From assembly GCF_030758295.1 (NCBI RefSeq), contig NZ_CP132335.1, positions 1,836,412 to 1,900,411 on the forward strand: a DNA stretch of 64,000 nucleotides, given 5' to 3'. Source of the DNA: Pararhizobium sp. IMCC21322. GTDB lineage: Bacteria > Pseudomonadota > Alphaproteobacteria > Rhizobiales > GCA-2746425. The notes below the pieces were generated by a model. That model searched no databases. It saw only the letters and a list, made by a program, of their open reading frames with translations, and had not been told where the DNA came from. Positions 36,028 through 44,602 of the stretch are shown here, one piece after another. Position numbers and translations under genes: made by a program. Within the stretch, counting starts at the first letter, position 1. Each line of letters starts with the position of its first letter.

Positions 36028-36636
36028 CTAATTGCCTTGTTGCGGCATTGTCCCAAGAATGCCCTTGATGCTGAAGCCCTGCACAAATTGCGCAGCTTGT
36101 CCTGATGCCAGATCGCGCAGGGTAAAGGCGGCTTCATAATCTCCATCCAGCAGGGCAGGTGTTGTCAGGTTCATTTCAATGGAAAACTCGGCAACCCGGC
36201 CTGAAACTGTTTGGGAAACAGAGGCGAAGTCCTGCATGCTGGCCAACACGCGGCCATTGGCATGACGAATGTCCACATCAACAGCAAACGAAACGGACAG
36301 ATTGTCGTCGCTTCCCTCATAGCTGAACCCAGCCAATAAAGCGCTGATTGTGAGGGCCTCGCCGGATCGCAGAATTGCGGTCTGCTGCGGCTCGCCATCG
36401 ATTAATAATGTGGTCTCGACAATCTTGAACTGTTGCAGGCCCCACAACGCGTCTGCCGCCTCTTGCATACGCTCCATGGCCTCGGTCATGTTGCCCTGAC
36501 GCGCAAGGGCTTCGGCTTCCCGCGCCAATTCAGACGGGCTTGCCGCCATCGCGGTTGAAGCAGACCCTATCGAGATCACCAGTAAGGCAATTCGCAAAAC
36601 TTCTGAAAACGGCGCGTAAAAATTGCGGCAATACAT
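36028..36636 (-). CDS. Secreted hypothetical protein
   Basis: A 202-residue exported protein with an N-terminal signal segment (EVLRIALLVISIGSASTAMA, cleavage about residue 32). A short helical part follows (ELAREAEALARQGNMTEAME, resembling a TPR-like pair of helices), then a beta-rich domain from about residue 70, likely immunoglobulin-like (FAVDVDIRHANGRVLASMQD, YEAAFTLRDLASGQAAQF). It is not recognised. It is first in the operon with the GNAT and DMT genes. Probably periplasmic. Confidence 0.7.
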   Translation of the reverse strand: MYCRNFYAPFSEVLRIALLVISIGSASTAMAASPSELAREAEALARQGNMTEAMERMQEAADALWGLQQFKIVETTLLIDGEPQQTAILRSGEALTISALLAGFSYEGSDDNLSVSFAVDVDIRHANGRVLASMQDFASVSQTVSGRVAEFSIEMNLTTPALLDGDYEAAFTLRDLASGQAAQFVQGFSIKGILGTMPQQGN

Positions 36637-36680
36637 GATCAGGACCCATTACAAAGCGCCAAAAGTGTCTCACAATCCGG

Positions 36681-36718
36681 CGGGCCTTATTATCGCATGC
36701 GGGCCTTATTATCGCATG
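36681..36718. repeat. Two-copy 19-bp tandem repeat
   Basis: CGGGCCTTATTATCGCATG occurs twice back-to-back (36681-36699 and 36700-36718) without mismatch, 45-82 bases upstream of the secreted protein gene, in its likely promoter region. It may be a recent slippage duplication or a doubled binding site. Confidence 0.9.
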
Positions 36719-36755
36719 AAAGATGATCTGCGACAAAATGATCAAATAAAAAATA

Positions 36756-38297
36756 TTAAAGGCTTTGGCTCAACCAGGATTGGCGTTTTCGATAGATGGT
36801 AGACGGGCTTATTTCCAACGCCGCAGCCGCGCGGGAAATGTTGCCATCATAACGCGTGACAGCCGCTTCGATAATGGATTGTTCCTGTTGCCAGAATGGC
36901 AGACAATCATGTGCTTTGGAACGCCCTTCAAACGGATCTCTCACGCGTGCTTCCGCAATTGTGGTCTTGATACCTGCATCCAGAACTTCTGCCGCAACAG
37001 AGCTGGATCGCATGGAATTGGGCAACATATGCGCCTCAATAGCCTGACCGTCATTCATGACAATCGTGTGGCGAACCACATTCTGCAGTTCCCGCACATT
37101 TCCTGGCCAATGATAGTGCTTCAGACAGGCTTCAGATTGAGAAGAGAAATGTGTGAAGGCTCTTCCTTCTTCCCTGACGTAGGAATGTAGAAACCGATTG
37201 GCCAATACAAGAACATCTTCCTTGCGTACGCGCAAAGGTGGAACAAAAATTGGCAGAACATGCAGGCGGTAAAACAGATCTTCCCGGAACCGTCTGTCAG
37301 CGACAGCTTTGTAAGGATCACGATGGGTTGCGCAGATAATGCGGACATTCACCGACCGCATTTGAACATCGCCAATACGGCGCACGGTTCCGGTTTGCAG
37401 GAAGCGCAGCAGTTTTGCCTGTAGCGCCATATCCATATCGCCGATTTCATCGAGGAACAGCGTTCCCCCGTCAGCCTGTTCTGCGGCACCTGGATGATCG
37501 GCAACAGCGCCTGTAAAAGCGCCCTTGCAATGGCCGAACAACTCGCTCTCCATCAGGTCTTTTGGAATGGCGCTGCAATTCAGCGCCACAAAGGGTCTAT
37601 CCCCGCGGCCGGACCGTGCATGAAGTGCCTCGGCACATACATCCTTCCCGGTTCCGCTTTCGCCTGTGATGAAGACAGGTGCTGCAGATGGAGCGACGCG
37701 ATCAATTTGTTGATAGAGTTCCAGCATGGCGGCAGACCGCCCGCAAAAACCTTCAAAGGCCAGTTCATCGGTCTCGAGGGTCTTCGCCTTTGTTTCGATA
37801 GAGGAAACCGGCTTGGTGCTTTCCAACAAGGCGGCTTTTTTCTGTCTGGTTTTCAAACGTCGCTTGATATCTTTCTGATAGGAGGCAAGCGCCTCACCAA
37901 TGCGTTTTTGCAGCGTTGATATGCCTACGGGTTTGATGAGAAAATCCCAGGCGCCTGCCCGCATCGCATCAATGGCCGATGAGAGGGCACCAAGGCCGGA
38001 AAGGCTGATCAGCTTTGCATGTGGCGCCGCCGTCGTGAGGGCTTCAACCCCCTGAATACCGCAAACGCTTTCCATATCAGCCAGAATGATCGCTGGACCA
38101 TTTGCTGCAATCTGTTGATGGGCTTCCTCAAGATTACGCACAACTTCCAGGCTGGTGGTTTGATCCGCCGAGCTTTTAGCTGAACTGGATTGTCTGGAAA
38201 TGAAATCATTAATCAGCGCGCCAATGGCGCGTTGCTGGGCCTCATCTCCTTCAATGAGAAGGATCGAGTAGGATAATTCGTGCTCGGCATGCTGCAT
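36756..38297 (-). CDS. Sigma-54-dependent response regulator (NtrC/LuxO type)
   Basis: A 513-residue activator with three parts. The N-terminal receiver-like domain (about residues 10-140) has IEGDE in place of the acidic pocket, a likely phosphoacceptor Asp in IILADME and Lys in LIKPVG. The AAA+ domain has Walker A GESGTGKD, the sigma-54 contact loop GAFTGA, Walker [13 protein letters not shown] and [22 protein letters not shown]-terminal Fis-type helix-turn-helix ([18 protein letters not shown]) follows. It is complete, so it should activate sigma-54 promoters. No kinase is adjacent. The ATG at 38297 is chosen as the start nearest the receiver. It is divergent to the EAL protein gene. Confidence 0.93.
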   Translation of the reverse strand: MQHAEHELSYSILLIEGDEAQQRAIGALINDFISRQSSSAKSSADQTTSLEVVRNLEEAHQQIAANGPAIILADMESVCGIQGVEALTTAAPHAKLISLSGLGALSSAIDAMRAGAWDFLIKPVGISTLQKRIGEALASYQKDIKRRLKTRQKKAALLESTKPVSSIETKAKTLETDELAFEGFCGRSAAMLELYQQIDRVAPSAAPVFITGESGTGKDVCAEALHARSGRGDRPFVALNCSAIPKDLMESELFGHCKGAFTGAVADHPGAAEQADGGTLFLDEIGDMDMALQAKLLRFLQTGTVRRIGDVQMRSVNVRIICATHRDPYKAVADRRFREDLFYRLHVLPIFVPPLRVRKEDVLVLANRFLHSYVREEGRAFTHFSSQSEACLKHYHWPGNVRELQNVVRHTIVMNDGQAIEAHMLPNSMRSSSVAAEVLDAGIKTTIAEARVRDPFEGRSKAHDCLPFWQQEQSIIEAAVTRYDGNISRAAAALEISPSTIYRKRQSWLSQSL

Positions 38298-38557
38298 CAA
38301 ATATGTTCCAGGCCTACGCTGAACCGATGGTCGCTGTCCGCTGTACTGGGGCAAGACACCAGAGACGCGTGCAGTCCATCACTGCTGAAAGGTCGAGCTC
38401 CAATTTTCGTCTAACAGGGTAAATAAACCGTTTCCGAGCGACAATTGGATTGGATTTTTCCCTGAATGTTCTCCAAACGTTAGTTTTCCCGTCTGATCAC
38501 CATGAAAATCTGACACGCTCCACTTGGAAAAAATGCCTTTGTCATTATTGTCGCTAT

Positions 38558-39865
38558 ATGGATCGAATCATCGCCACGCTGATATTCTGTTTTATGCTCG
38601 CAACCGCGATGGCTATTGCGGTGGGGGCGCGAACTATATTTGATTTGCCGTTGCTCGCCAGCATTCTGATCGCCGGATTTCTACTGTTGATATTCACATT
38701 GACGCAAGGGTTGGCAGTTCAGCGCAAGCACCATATGCGGCTGGAAACAGAAATAGATAATCTTGCTGAAGAAGTTACGACGGCCCGCAAAGGCTGGTCA
38801 GCCTGGAATTCACGTCTGAAAGTATGTGAGGAACGCGTTGATCTTCTGGCCGAGGATCTGGGAAAAGCGGAAGATTATGAAGCTCGTGCAGATATTGCCG
38901 AGTTGAGTGCCCTGATTAAAGACATTGTTGAGGCCATGGGCGATGTGGATATTCGCCTGCAAAATCATGGCCGGCTCCTGACATCTTTGCCAAGCCAACG
39001 ACCTGCGGAGCCGCAAGTGATGAAGCCTGCAGCAGATCCTGACCAGTCTGCAGCCGATGCCATTGAGGATCGCAACGTCGATGCGACAAAGCTGTCAGCG
39101 CTGCGCCGTGCTTTGAATAGCAATGCTGTCACCTTCGACTATGAGCCTGTTGTTCGCATGCCACGGCGGCAAATCTGGTCTGGCTTTGCCAAGGTCAATG
39201 TTCAGGTTCCCGGAGAACGCGATCAGGCCGTATTGCGAAAAATTGCTGCCGAAAACGGTTTGCTGCCGTGTATTGATCTCTTGACCCTGTCTCAGGCAAG
39301 CAAGGGCTCCAGCATCAAGCTGGCTGATGGTCAGGCGGCGCCAGTCATCTGTCAGTTGAACCTGGAAAGCCTGCTTCCCAATCCATTCTCCGATGCTTTT
39401 GAAGAGGCACTGGAAACACAGCGAGACAACGCACACAATATCATCCTTGAGTTTCCAGACAGGGCGATAACAAGTCAATTGGCCGCCAATGCGCGAGACA
39501 GTGAAAGCACAGCCTTACGCGCCAGACTGCGCCGGTATGCGCGCTGGGGTTACAGCTACGCTTTGCACAAAAACGCCAGAGTTGGTCTGGCTGCGGATTA
39601 TGGCATGCTTGCTGAACTGGGTTTTCGCTATGTCCGCATCTCGGCAAAGCCACTCATTACAGCATTGACTGCCATCGAGAATGGCGAAAAAACACCGTTT
39701 GATCTTCACCCTGCAGATTTGGCTGGGTTGACCGGTCGCTACGGCATGGAATTGATTGTCGGCGATCTGGAAAATGAAGCCATGGTGCTCGAAGCTTTGG
39801 AGCTCAACGCAGCTTTCGCAATGGGCTATGCTTTTGAAGTCAGCCCCGCCAGACGTGCATCCTGA
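38558..39865 (+). CDS. Membrane-anchored degenerate EAL-domain protein
   Basis: A 435-residue protein. Two N-terminal helices (IIATLIFCFMLATAMAIAV and LPLLASILIAGFLLLIFTLT) are followed by a coiled-coil segment (about residues 62-130), then an EAL domain. The domain is recognisable from FDYEPVVRMPRRQIWSGFAK, but the EAL signature itself is replaced (GFA), the N-x-S and E-x-E metal sites read NLE and LEF, and the DDFGTG loop is ADYGML. It should not hydrolyse cyclic di-GMP; it may bind it or act as a scaffold. The ATG at 38558 fits the membrane topology. It is divergent to the sigma-54 activator gene. Confidence 0.8.
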   Translation: MDRIIATLIFCFMLATAMAIAVGARTIFDLPLLASILIAGFLLLIFTLTQGLAVQRKHHMRLETEIDNLAEEVTTARKGWSAWNSRLKVCEERVDLLAEDLGKAEDYEARADIAELSALIKDIVEAMGDVDIRLQNHGRLLTSLPSQRPAEPQVMKPAADPDQSAADAIEDRNVDATKLSALRRALNSNAVTFDYEPVVRMPRRQIWSGFAKVNVQVPGERDQAVLRKIAAENGLLPCIDLLTLSQASKGSSIKLADGQAAPVICQLNLESLLPNPFSDAFEEALETQRDNAHNIILEFPDRAITSQLAANARDSESTALRARLRRYARWGYSYALHKNARVGLAADYGMLAELGFRYVRISAKPLITALTAIENGEKTPFDLHPADLAGLTGRYGMELIVGDLENEAMVLEALELNAAFAMGYAFEVSPARRAS

Positions 39866-39894
39866 CAATTTTTTGAGTGAGAGATTATGCAGCT

Positions 39895-39925
39895 GTGGAC
39901 CCTCGGAACAAGTCCGAGGGTCCAC
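39895..39925. terminator. Strong hairpin between convergent genes
   Basis: A 13-bp perfect stem (GTGGACCCTCGGA / TCCGAGGGTCCAC) with a 5-base loop, between the ends of the EAL gene and the M16 peptidase gene. Neither side has a long T run, so it may act as a 3' mRNA stabiliser or a weak bidirectional terminator. Confidence 0.55.
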
Positions 39926-39949
39926 GAAGTCGGCAATCATAAAAGCCAA

Positions 39950-41299
39950 TCAGCCCTTAATCTCTTCAGAGGCCTGAGCGACAGGCGGCTGCCCAACAAC
40001 GACGGTCAGCAGTGGGCTTGAGAAGATACGTTTGGCAACGCGCATGGCATCTTCCAGTGAGACGGATTCAATCAACTCATTACGCTGATTGATGTAATCC
40101 GCGCCGCGGCCCTGGATTTGGAGGCCCACCAACTGACTGGCAATCTTGTCAGATGTGTCGAAGCGCAGTGCATAAGCACCTTTCAGATAATCTTTCGCAG
40201 CGCGCATTTCGGTCATTGTCGGTCCAGATTCTGCCATCCGTTTCAACTCGGCAACAATCACTTCGCGCGCCTCTTCCGCCCGGTCACTTCGCGATCCGAC
40301 GCCAACAAAGAAAAAGCCGCGCTCGTCAAAGCTGGAAAGATAGCTGAAGACCGAATAGGCAAGGCCACGCTTTTCCCGCACTTCTTCATAGAGTCGGGAT
40401 GTGAAGCTGCCGCCCCCCAGAATGTGATTCACAACATAGGCCGTGATGAAGTCAGGATCTTCGACCAAAATGCTGTTGCCACCCATCCGGATGGTGGTTT
40501 GCGGCTTGTCCAGCGGCACCACGATTGTTTCTTCCATAATCGGGGCAGGAGCCACGATTTCCGGCAGTGCTTCACCTTCAGGCAGAGCACCAAAGGTTGC
40601 GTCGATATAGGCGCTGGCACTTTGCGCATCAATATCGCCGACAACGGCCAGCTTCAGTCCATTTTGTTTGAAAATCTGACCGTGAAGCGCACGCAAATCA
40701 TCCGGTGTAATACGGCCAACGGATTCAATTGTGCCGGAGCGTGGCGCGCCGTAGGGATGCGCAGGGAAGGCCGTTGCAAACCATGTTTCAGAGGCAATGC
40801 TGCCAGGATCCGTCAGATCACCGCGCAAACGCGCCTGAATACGGGAGACCATCCGCTCCACTGGTTCCTTGTCAAATCTGGGTTGTGACATGGCCTTTCC
40901 CAGAAGCTCGAAGGCAATGTCCTTGTTGGAAGACAGCGTACGCATGACGCCCGAGAACCGTTCGGCGCGAGAACTGAACGATAAGCGAACCGCAGCTTCT
41001 TCCAGTGTCGCCTGAAAGGTCTGGCTATCCATATCCGCAGCCCCTTCATCCAGCGTCGCTGACAGGAGTTCTGCCAGCCCTTCCTTGCTGGAAGGGTCCA
41101 GTACTGATCCACCTGTCAACGAGAAACTGACGGTAATCAGCGGGACTGTGTTGTCAGAAACCAGCCAGTAGTCCAGGCCGTTCGGGGTTGTGATTTCCTG
41201 AACCTCCACTGCCATTGTGGGCCTGACAAGAAAACTGGCCGCCAGAAGTGTGAAGGCGCCGATCAGAAGTGTTTTAACGACGAAAGGTCTTTTGAACAT
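39950..41299 (-). CDS. M16-family protein, catalytically inactive subunit
   Basis: A 449-residue exported M16 (pitrilysin-fold) protein. A signal/anchor segment (VVKTLLIGAFTLLAASFLV) precedes the fold. Where the zinc-binding HxxEH motif should be, it has GLAELLSATLDEGA, so it cannot bind catalytic zinc. The C-terminal half keeps the GGGSFTSRLYEEVREKRGLAYS motif that helps bind substrate in the partner. Bacterial M16 enzymes often come as an active/inactive pair; the preceding gene is the active one (23-nt gap). Periplasmic peptide degradation is the likely role. Confidence 0.9.
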   Translation of the reverse strand: MFKRPFVVKTLLIGAFTLLAASFLVRPTMAVEVQEITTPNGLDYWLVSDNTVPLITVSFSLTGGSVLDPSSKEGLAELLSATLDEGAADMDSQTFQATLEEAAVRLSFSSRAERFSGVMRTLSSNKDIAFELLGKAMSQPRFDKEPVERMVSRIQARLRGDLTDPGSIASETWFATAFPAHPYGAPRSGTIESVGRITPDDLRALHGQIFKQNGLKLAVVGDIDAQSASAYIDATFGALPEGEALPEIVAPAPIMEETIVVPLDKPQTTIRMGGNSILVEDPDFITAYVVNHILGGGSFTSRLYEEVREKRGLAYSVFSYLSSFDERGFFFVGVGSRSDRAEEAREVIVAELKRMAESGPTMTEMRAAKDYLKGAYALRFDTSDKIASQLVGLQIQGRGADYINQRNELIESVSLEDAMRVAKRIFSSPLLTVVVGQPPVAQASEEIKG

Positions 41300-41322
41300 G
41301 GTCAAATCCAATTATCCAGAAA

Positions 41323-42690
41323 TCAGGAAGGGTTTTCGTCATCTGCAGACAGCAGATAACCGGTGATGGAGCGGCCAGCATCGAGATATTGTTTTGCAGC
41401 GTTTTGAACATCATCTGTCGTTACCGACTGGAGCAATGCTGGCCAGTTCTGAATTTCTTCCAGTGTCTGGCCTGTGGTCAGACCAACGCCGATAATCCGG
41501 GCCAGGGACGCCTGATTGTCCTGCGCATAAACCGTGTCGGAAATCATGCGATTGCGCGCTTTGTCCAATTCATCCTGCTCAACACCACCGGTTTTGATGT
41601 TTTCGACAATGTCCTGAACTTTTTCGATCAGTTCCTCAAGCTTCTCTGAACCATTTGGCACTGCATAGACAGAGACACGGCCGCTATCGAGTTGCTGCCC
41701 CTGATACCAGCTGCCCGCCGCTGTTGCAGGTCCGCCATTGAGAACCAGTTCCCTGTAAAGGCGGCTGGTTGACCCTCCACCCAGAATCTCGGTCAGCAAC
41801 GACAAAGCAGCTGCCTCCGGGCCCTCGGCGGTGCTGTAGGAAGGCGTCAGAAATGAGCGGCGCACAGAAGGCTGCTTTACCTGCTCATTCGCCAGCGTAA
41901 CGGTGCGGGCTGTCTCCATAGGGGGTTCAACAGGGCGCAGCCGAGGCAACGCATCACCGTTGCGCGAAATTGTACCGTAAGTTGCCTTTGCAAGGTCAAA
42001 CACGTCTTGTGGCACCACATCACCTGCTACAATCAGAATTGCATTCTCCGGCGTGTAGTGTTTTTCGTAAAATGCAAAGGCATCCTTGCGGTTCAACTGC
42101 TTTATCTCGTGTTCCCAGCCGATCACCGGGAAGCGATAGGGATGGTTCTTGTAGAATGAGGCATCAATGGCTTCACCCAGCCGCGAGGATGGATTGTTGC
42201 CAATGCGAGAACTTCTTTCTTCAAGAACCACCTCCCGCTCAGGAAGAACAACTTCATCAGTCAAAACAAGATTGCGCATTCGGTCTGCTTCCAACGCCAT
42301 CATCTCAGCCAGATGTGTTGGGGCTACACGTTGGAAATAACCGGTATAGTCACTGGATGTGAACGCATTTTCCTGCCCTCCGATTTCCGCAATACGTTTG
42401 GAAAATGCCCCGTCAGGGTTTGCTTTCGTGCCCTTGAACAACAGATGCTCCAGAAAGTGGGCTATGCCGCTTTTGCCGGGCGTCTCATCTGCGGACCCAA
42501 CCTTGTACCACAGCATATGCGTTACGACCGGTGCGCGATTGTCAGGAATGACGACAATCTGCAAGCCGTTCTTCAGCATGCTGGATTCAGCATTGGGAGC
42601 AATTTTAAACGTTTCAGCGAAGGAATTTGAAACAAAAGATGCAGCAAAGATTGCTACAACAAAGTATCGGGAAATCGGCCAAAGTTTCAT
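41323..42690 (-). CDS. M16-family zinc metallopeptidase, active subunit
   Basis: A 455-residue exported zinc peptidase of the M16 (pitrilysin) family. It has a signal peptide (WPISRYFVVAIFAASFVSNSFA, about residues 3-24) and an intact inverted zinc site HFLEH (in GIAHFLEHLLFKGT) with the distal Glu in EREVVLEERSSR. The substrate-binding GGGSTSRLYRELVL follows in the second half. The ATG at 42690 is used, not an upstream non-ATG. It pairs with the inactive subunit downstream. It probably cleaves peptides in the periplasm; the substrate is unknown. Confidence 0.94.
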   Translation of the reverse strand: MKLWPISRYFVVAIFAASFVSNSFAETFKIAPNAESSMLKNGLQIVVIPDNRAPVVTHMLWYKVGSADETPGKSGIAHFLEHLLFKGTKANPDGAFSKRIAEIGGQENAFTSSDYTGYFQRVAPTHLAEMMALEADRMRNLVLTDEVVLPEREVVLEERSSRIGNNPSSRLGEAIDASFYKNHPYRFPVIGWEHEIKQLNRKDAFAFYEKHYTPENAILIVAGDVVPQDVFDLAKATYGTISRNGDALPRLRPVEPPMETARTVTLANEQVKQPSVRRSFLTPSYSTAEGPEAAALSLLTEILGGGSTSRLYRELVLNGGPATAAGSWYQGQQLDSGRVSVYAVPNGSEKLEELIEKVQDIVENIKTGGVEQDELDKARNRMISDTVYAQDNQASLARIIGVGLTTGQTLEEIQNWPALLQSVTTDDVQNAAKQYLDAGRSITGYLLSADDENPS

Positions 42691-42838
42691 GAAAATCACT
42701 CTTGTCAGAATTCAGTGTCCAGGTGCGGTCGATATACGGGCGTCAGATAGGGATGTCTGGCCCGACTACACAATTACATAGAGGAGGGCATGTCACTCGG
42801 CCACTTAACTTTATGTAAGTCGCACTCAGTTCCTGCAC

Positions 42839-43270
42839 TTAACGCTGTGCAAAACCTTCGGTCCGAATCGTTGGTTTCATGGAAAAATCCTGTCCGAGCA
42901 CATGCTCAATCTTGCCTCTCAATGTCTGAGCATTGAATGGTTTGAGGATGTAATCGTTAACGCCAGCCCTCTTGGCGGCAATAACACGCTCGGTTTTAGC
43001 TTCAGCGGTGATCATAATGAAGGGCGTTTGGGAGATACGGGGATGTTCGCGAACCTTTGTCAGCAACTCGTAGCCAGTCATCGGCACCATATTCCAATCG
43101 GAAATAACCAGGCCATATTGGCGATCTTCCATCAGTTTATACGCATCGTCACCATTGGCAGCGTCGTTGATGTCACCAAAACCAAGTTGCTTTAGAAGAT
43201 TCCGGATAATTCTGACCATGGTCGCGTAATCATCGACGATGAGTACAGGCATAGTGAGGTCAAGCGCCAT
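42839..43270 (-). CDS. CheY-like single-domain response regulator
   Basis: A 143-residue receiver protein without an output domain. The acidic pocket (VLIVDDYATM), phosphoacceptor Asp in VISDWNMVPMTG, Thr in MITAEA and Lys in YILKPFN are all intact and CheY-like. A 20-residue tail follows the domain. The ATG at 43270 is the first that gives a normal receiver. No chemotaxis gene is adjacent, so it may be a lone stress or motility receiver. It is divergent to ribF. Confidence 0.93.
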   Translation of the reverse strand: MALDLTMPVLIVDDYATMVRIIRNLLKQLGFGDINDAANGDDAYKLMEDRQYGLVISDWNMVPMTGYELLTKVREHPRISQTPFIMITAEAKTERVIAAKRAGVNDYILKPFNAQTLRGKIEHVLGQDFSMKPTIRTEGFAQR

Positions 43271-43509
43271 TTTCCATCTCTTCAGTTGGCAGGATATCTG
43301 AAAACGAAGATAGTTGGGTTTCTTGAAAGTTTGGTTAAAATGACTTTTCTTCTTGCCCGCTATAGGCCCGACGAAATTGTACAGCCAACAGGGGCAGATG
43401 CCATCTTGACCTTGAGCAGCCCGCACGGCAGTGTGCGCCAGCTTACAATATGCAACACGTTGTATGACCAAAGTAACGCCAGAAGAATCGTTATCGCCGG
43501 ACCTCCCTT

Positions 43510-44502
43510 ATGCCGCTGCCTGACATTGAGACTGATTTCGTTCTGCTGGATGGCGACGCTGAACTTCCTGCCCAATTGCGTGGCGCGATTGTGGTCATCG
43601 GGAATTTCGACGGACTACATGCAGGTCATCGTGTCATTTTACAGCATGCGCTGGATCTTGCTGCCGGCACGGTGCCGGTGCTTGCACTTACATTTGAGCC
43701 TCATCCAAGAAGCGTCTTTAAACCATCTGAGCCTGTGTTTCGCCTCAGCCCGATGCGGGAAAAAGCGTCCTTGTTGCAGGCTTGCGGGCTAAAGGGTGTT
43801 GTGAACTGGTCGTTCACCAAAGAATTCGCAAACCTCAGTGCCCAGACCTTTGTAGATGACGTTCTGATCAAATATCTGTCCGCTTCTCATGTGGTGGTTG
43901 GGTATGATTTTCATTTCGGCAAGGGGCGTGAAGGCAGTCCAGCTTTCCTGTTTGCCGCCGGCCAGGACGCTGGTTTTGGTGTTACAGTTGTGCCACAGGT
44001 GACATTGCCGGACGGTCTGGCTGTGTCTTCCAGCGCAATCAGAACCCATTTGGAAAATGCTGATGTGCGGTCTGCCAACAATGAGTTGGGATATCGCTGG
44101 TTTGTTCAGTCCAAAGTCATTCATGGCGAGAAACGCGGGCGGGATTTAGGCTATCCAACCGCCAATATGGTTTTGCCATCCTCTTGCAAATTGGCGCTTG
44201 GCATTTATGCAGTCAGTGTGCGCAGACAGGATGGAACGCTCTATCACAGCGTCGCCAGCTATGGCCGCCGACCGCAATTCGATAATGGAGCGCCGCTTCT
44301 GGAAGCATTTCTGTTTGATTTTTCAGGCGATCTTTATGGTGAAATGCTGATGGTCACATTTCACGAGTTTTTGCGTGGAGAGGCCAAGTTTGATGGTGTC
44401 GATGCATTAGTAGCGCAGATGGATAAGGACAGCGCCCAGGCCCGCGCGATCCTCAAAGACGCAACGCCGCTTTCTGCGTTGGATGCAAGGCTGTCTTTTT
44501 AG
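43510..44502 (+). CDS. ribF: Bifunctional riboflavin kinase / FAD synthetase
   Basis: A 330-residue enzyme converting riboflavin to FMN and FAD in the cytosol. The N-terminal adenylyltransferase domain has VVIGNFDGLHAGHRVILQHA (about residues 30-49), LTFEPHPRSVF and VVGYDFHFGKGREGS. The C-terminal flavokinase domain has HGEKRGRDLGYPTANM and the DFSGDLYGEMLMVTFHEFLR motif. Length is usual. It supplies the flavins needed by the FAD enzymes elsewhere in the window. Followed on the same strand by the MocR regulator after 100 nt. Confidence 0.96.
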   Translation: MPLPDIETDFVLLDGDAELPAQLRGAIVVIGNFDGLHAGHRVILQHALDLAAGTVPVLALTFEPHPRSVFKPSEPVFRLSPMREKASLLQACGLKGVVNWSFTKEFANLSAQTFVDDVLIKYLSASHVVVGYDFHFGKGREGSPAFLFAAGQDAGFGVTVVPQVTLPDGLAVSSSAIRTHLENADVRSANNELGYRWFVQSKVIHGEKRGRDLGYPTANMVLPSSCKLALGIYAVSVRRQDGTLYHSVASYGRRPQFDNGAPLLEAFLFDFSGDLYGEMLMVTFHEFLRGEAKFDGVDALVAQMDKDSAQARAILKDATPLSALDARLSF

Positions 44503-44602
44503 GTTTTGCGGGGGCAAGCCAACGTCTGCTGGTCTGTCGCGCCAGCTTTTGTGATGGCGGGCAATTCTCAGACATAGGGAACAGCTCAGAGAGGACGGAG
44601 TT

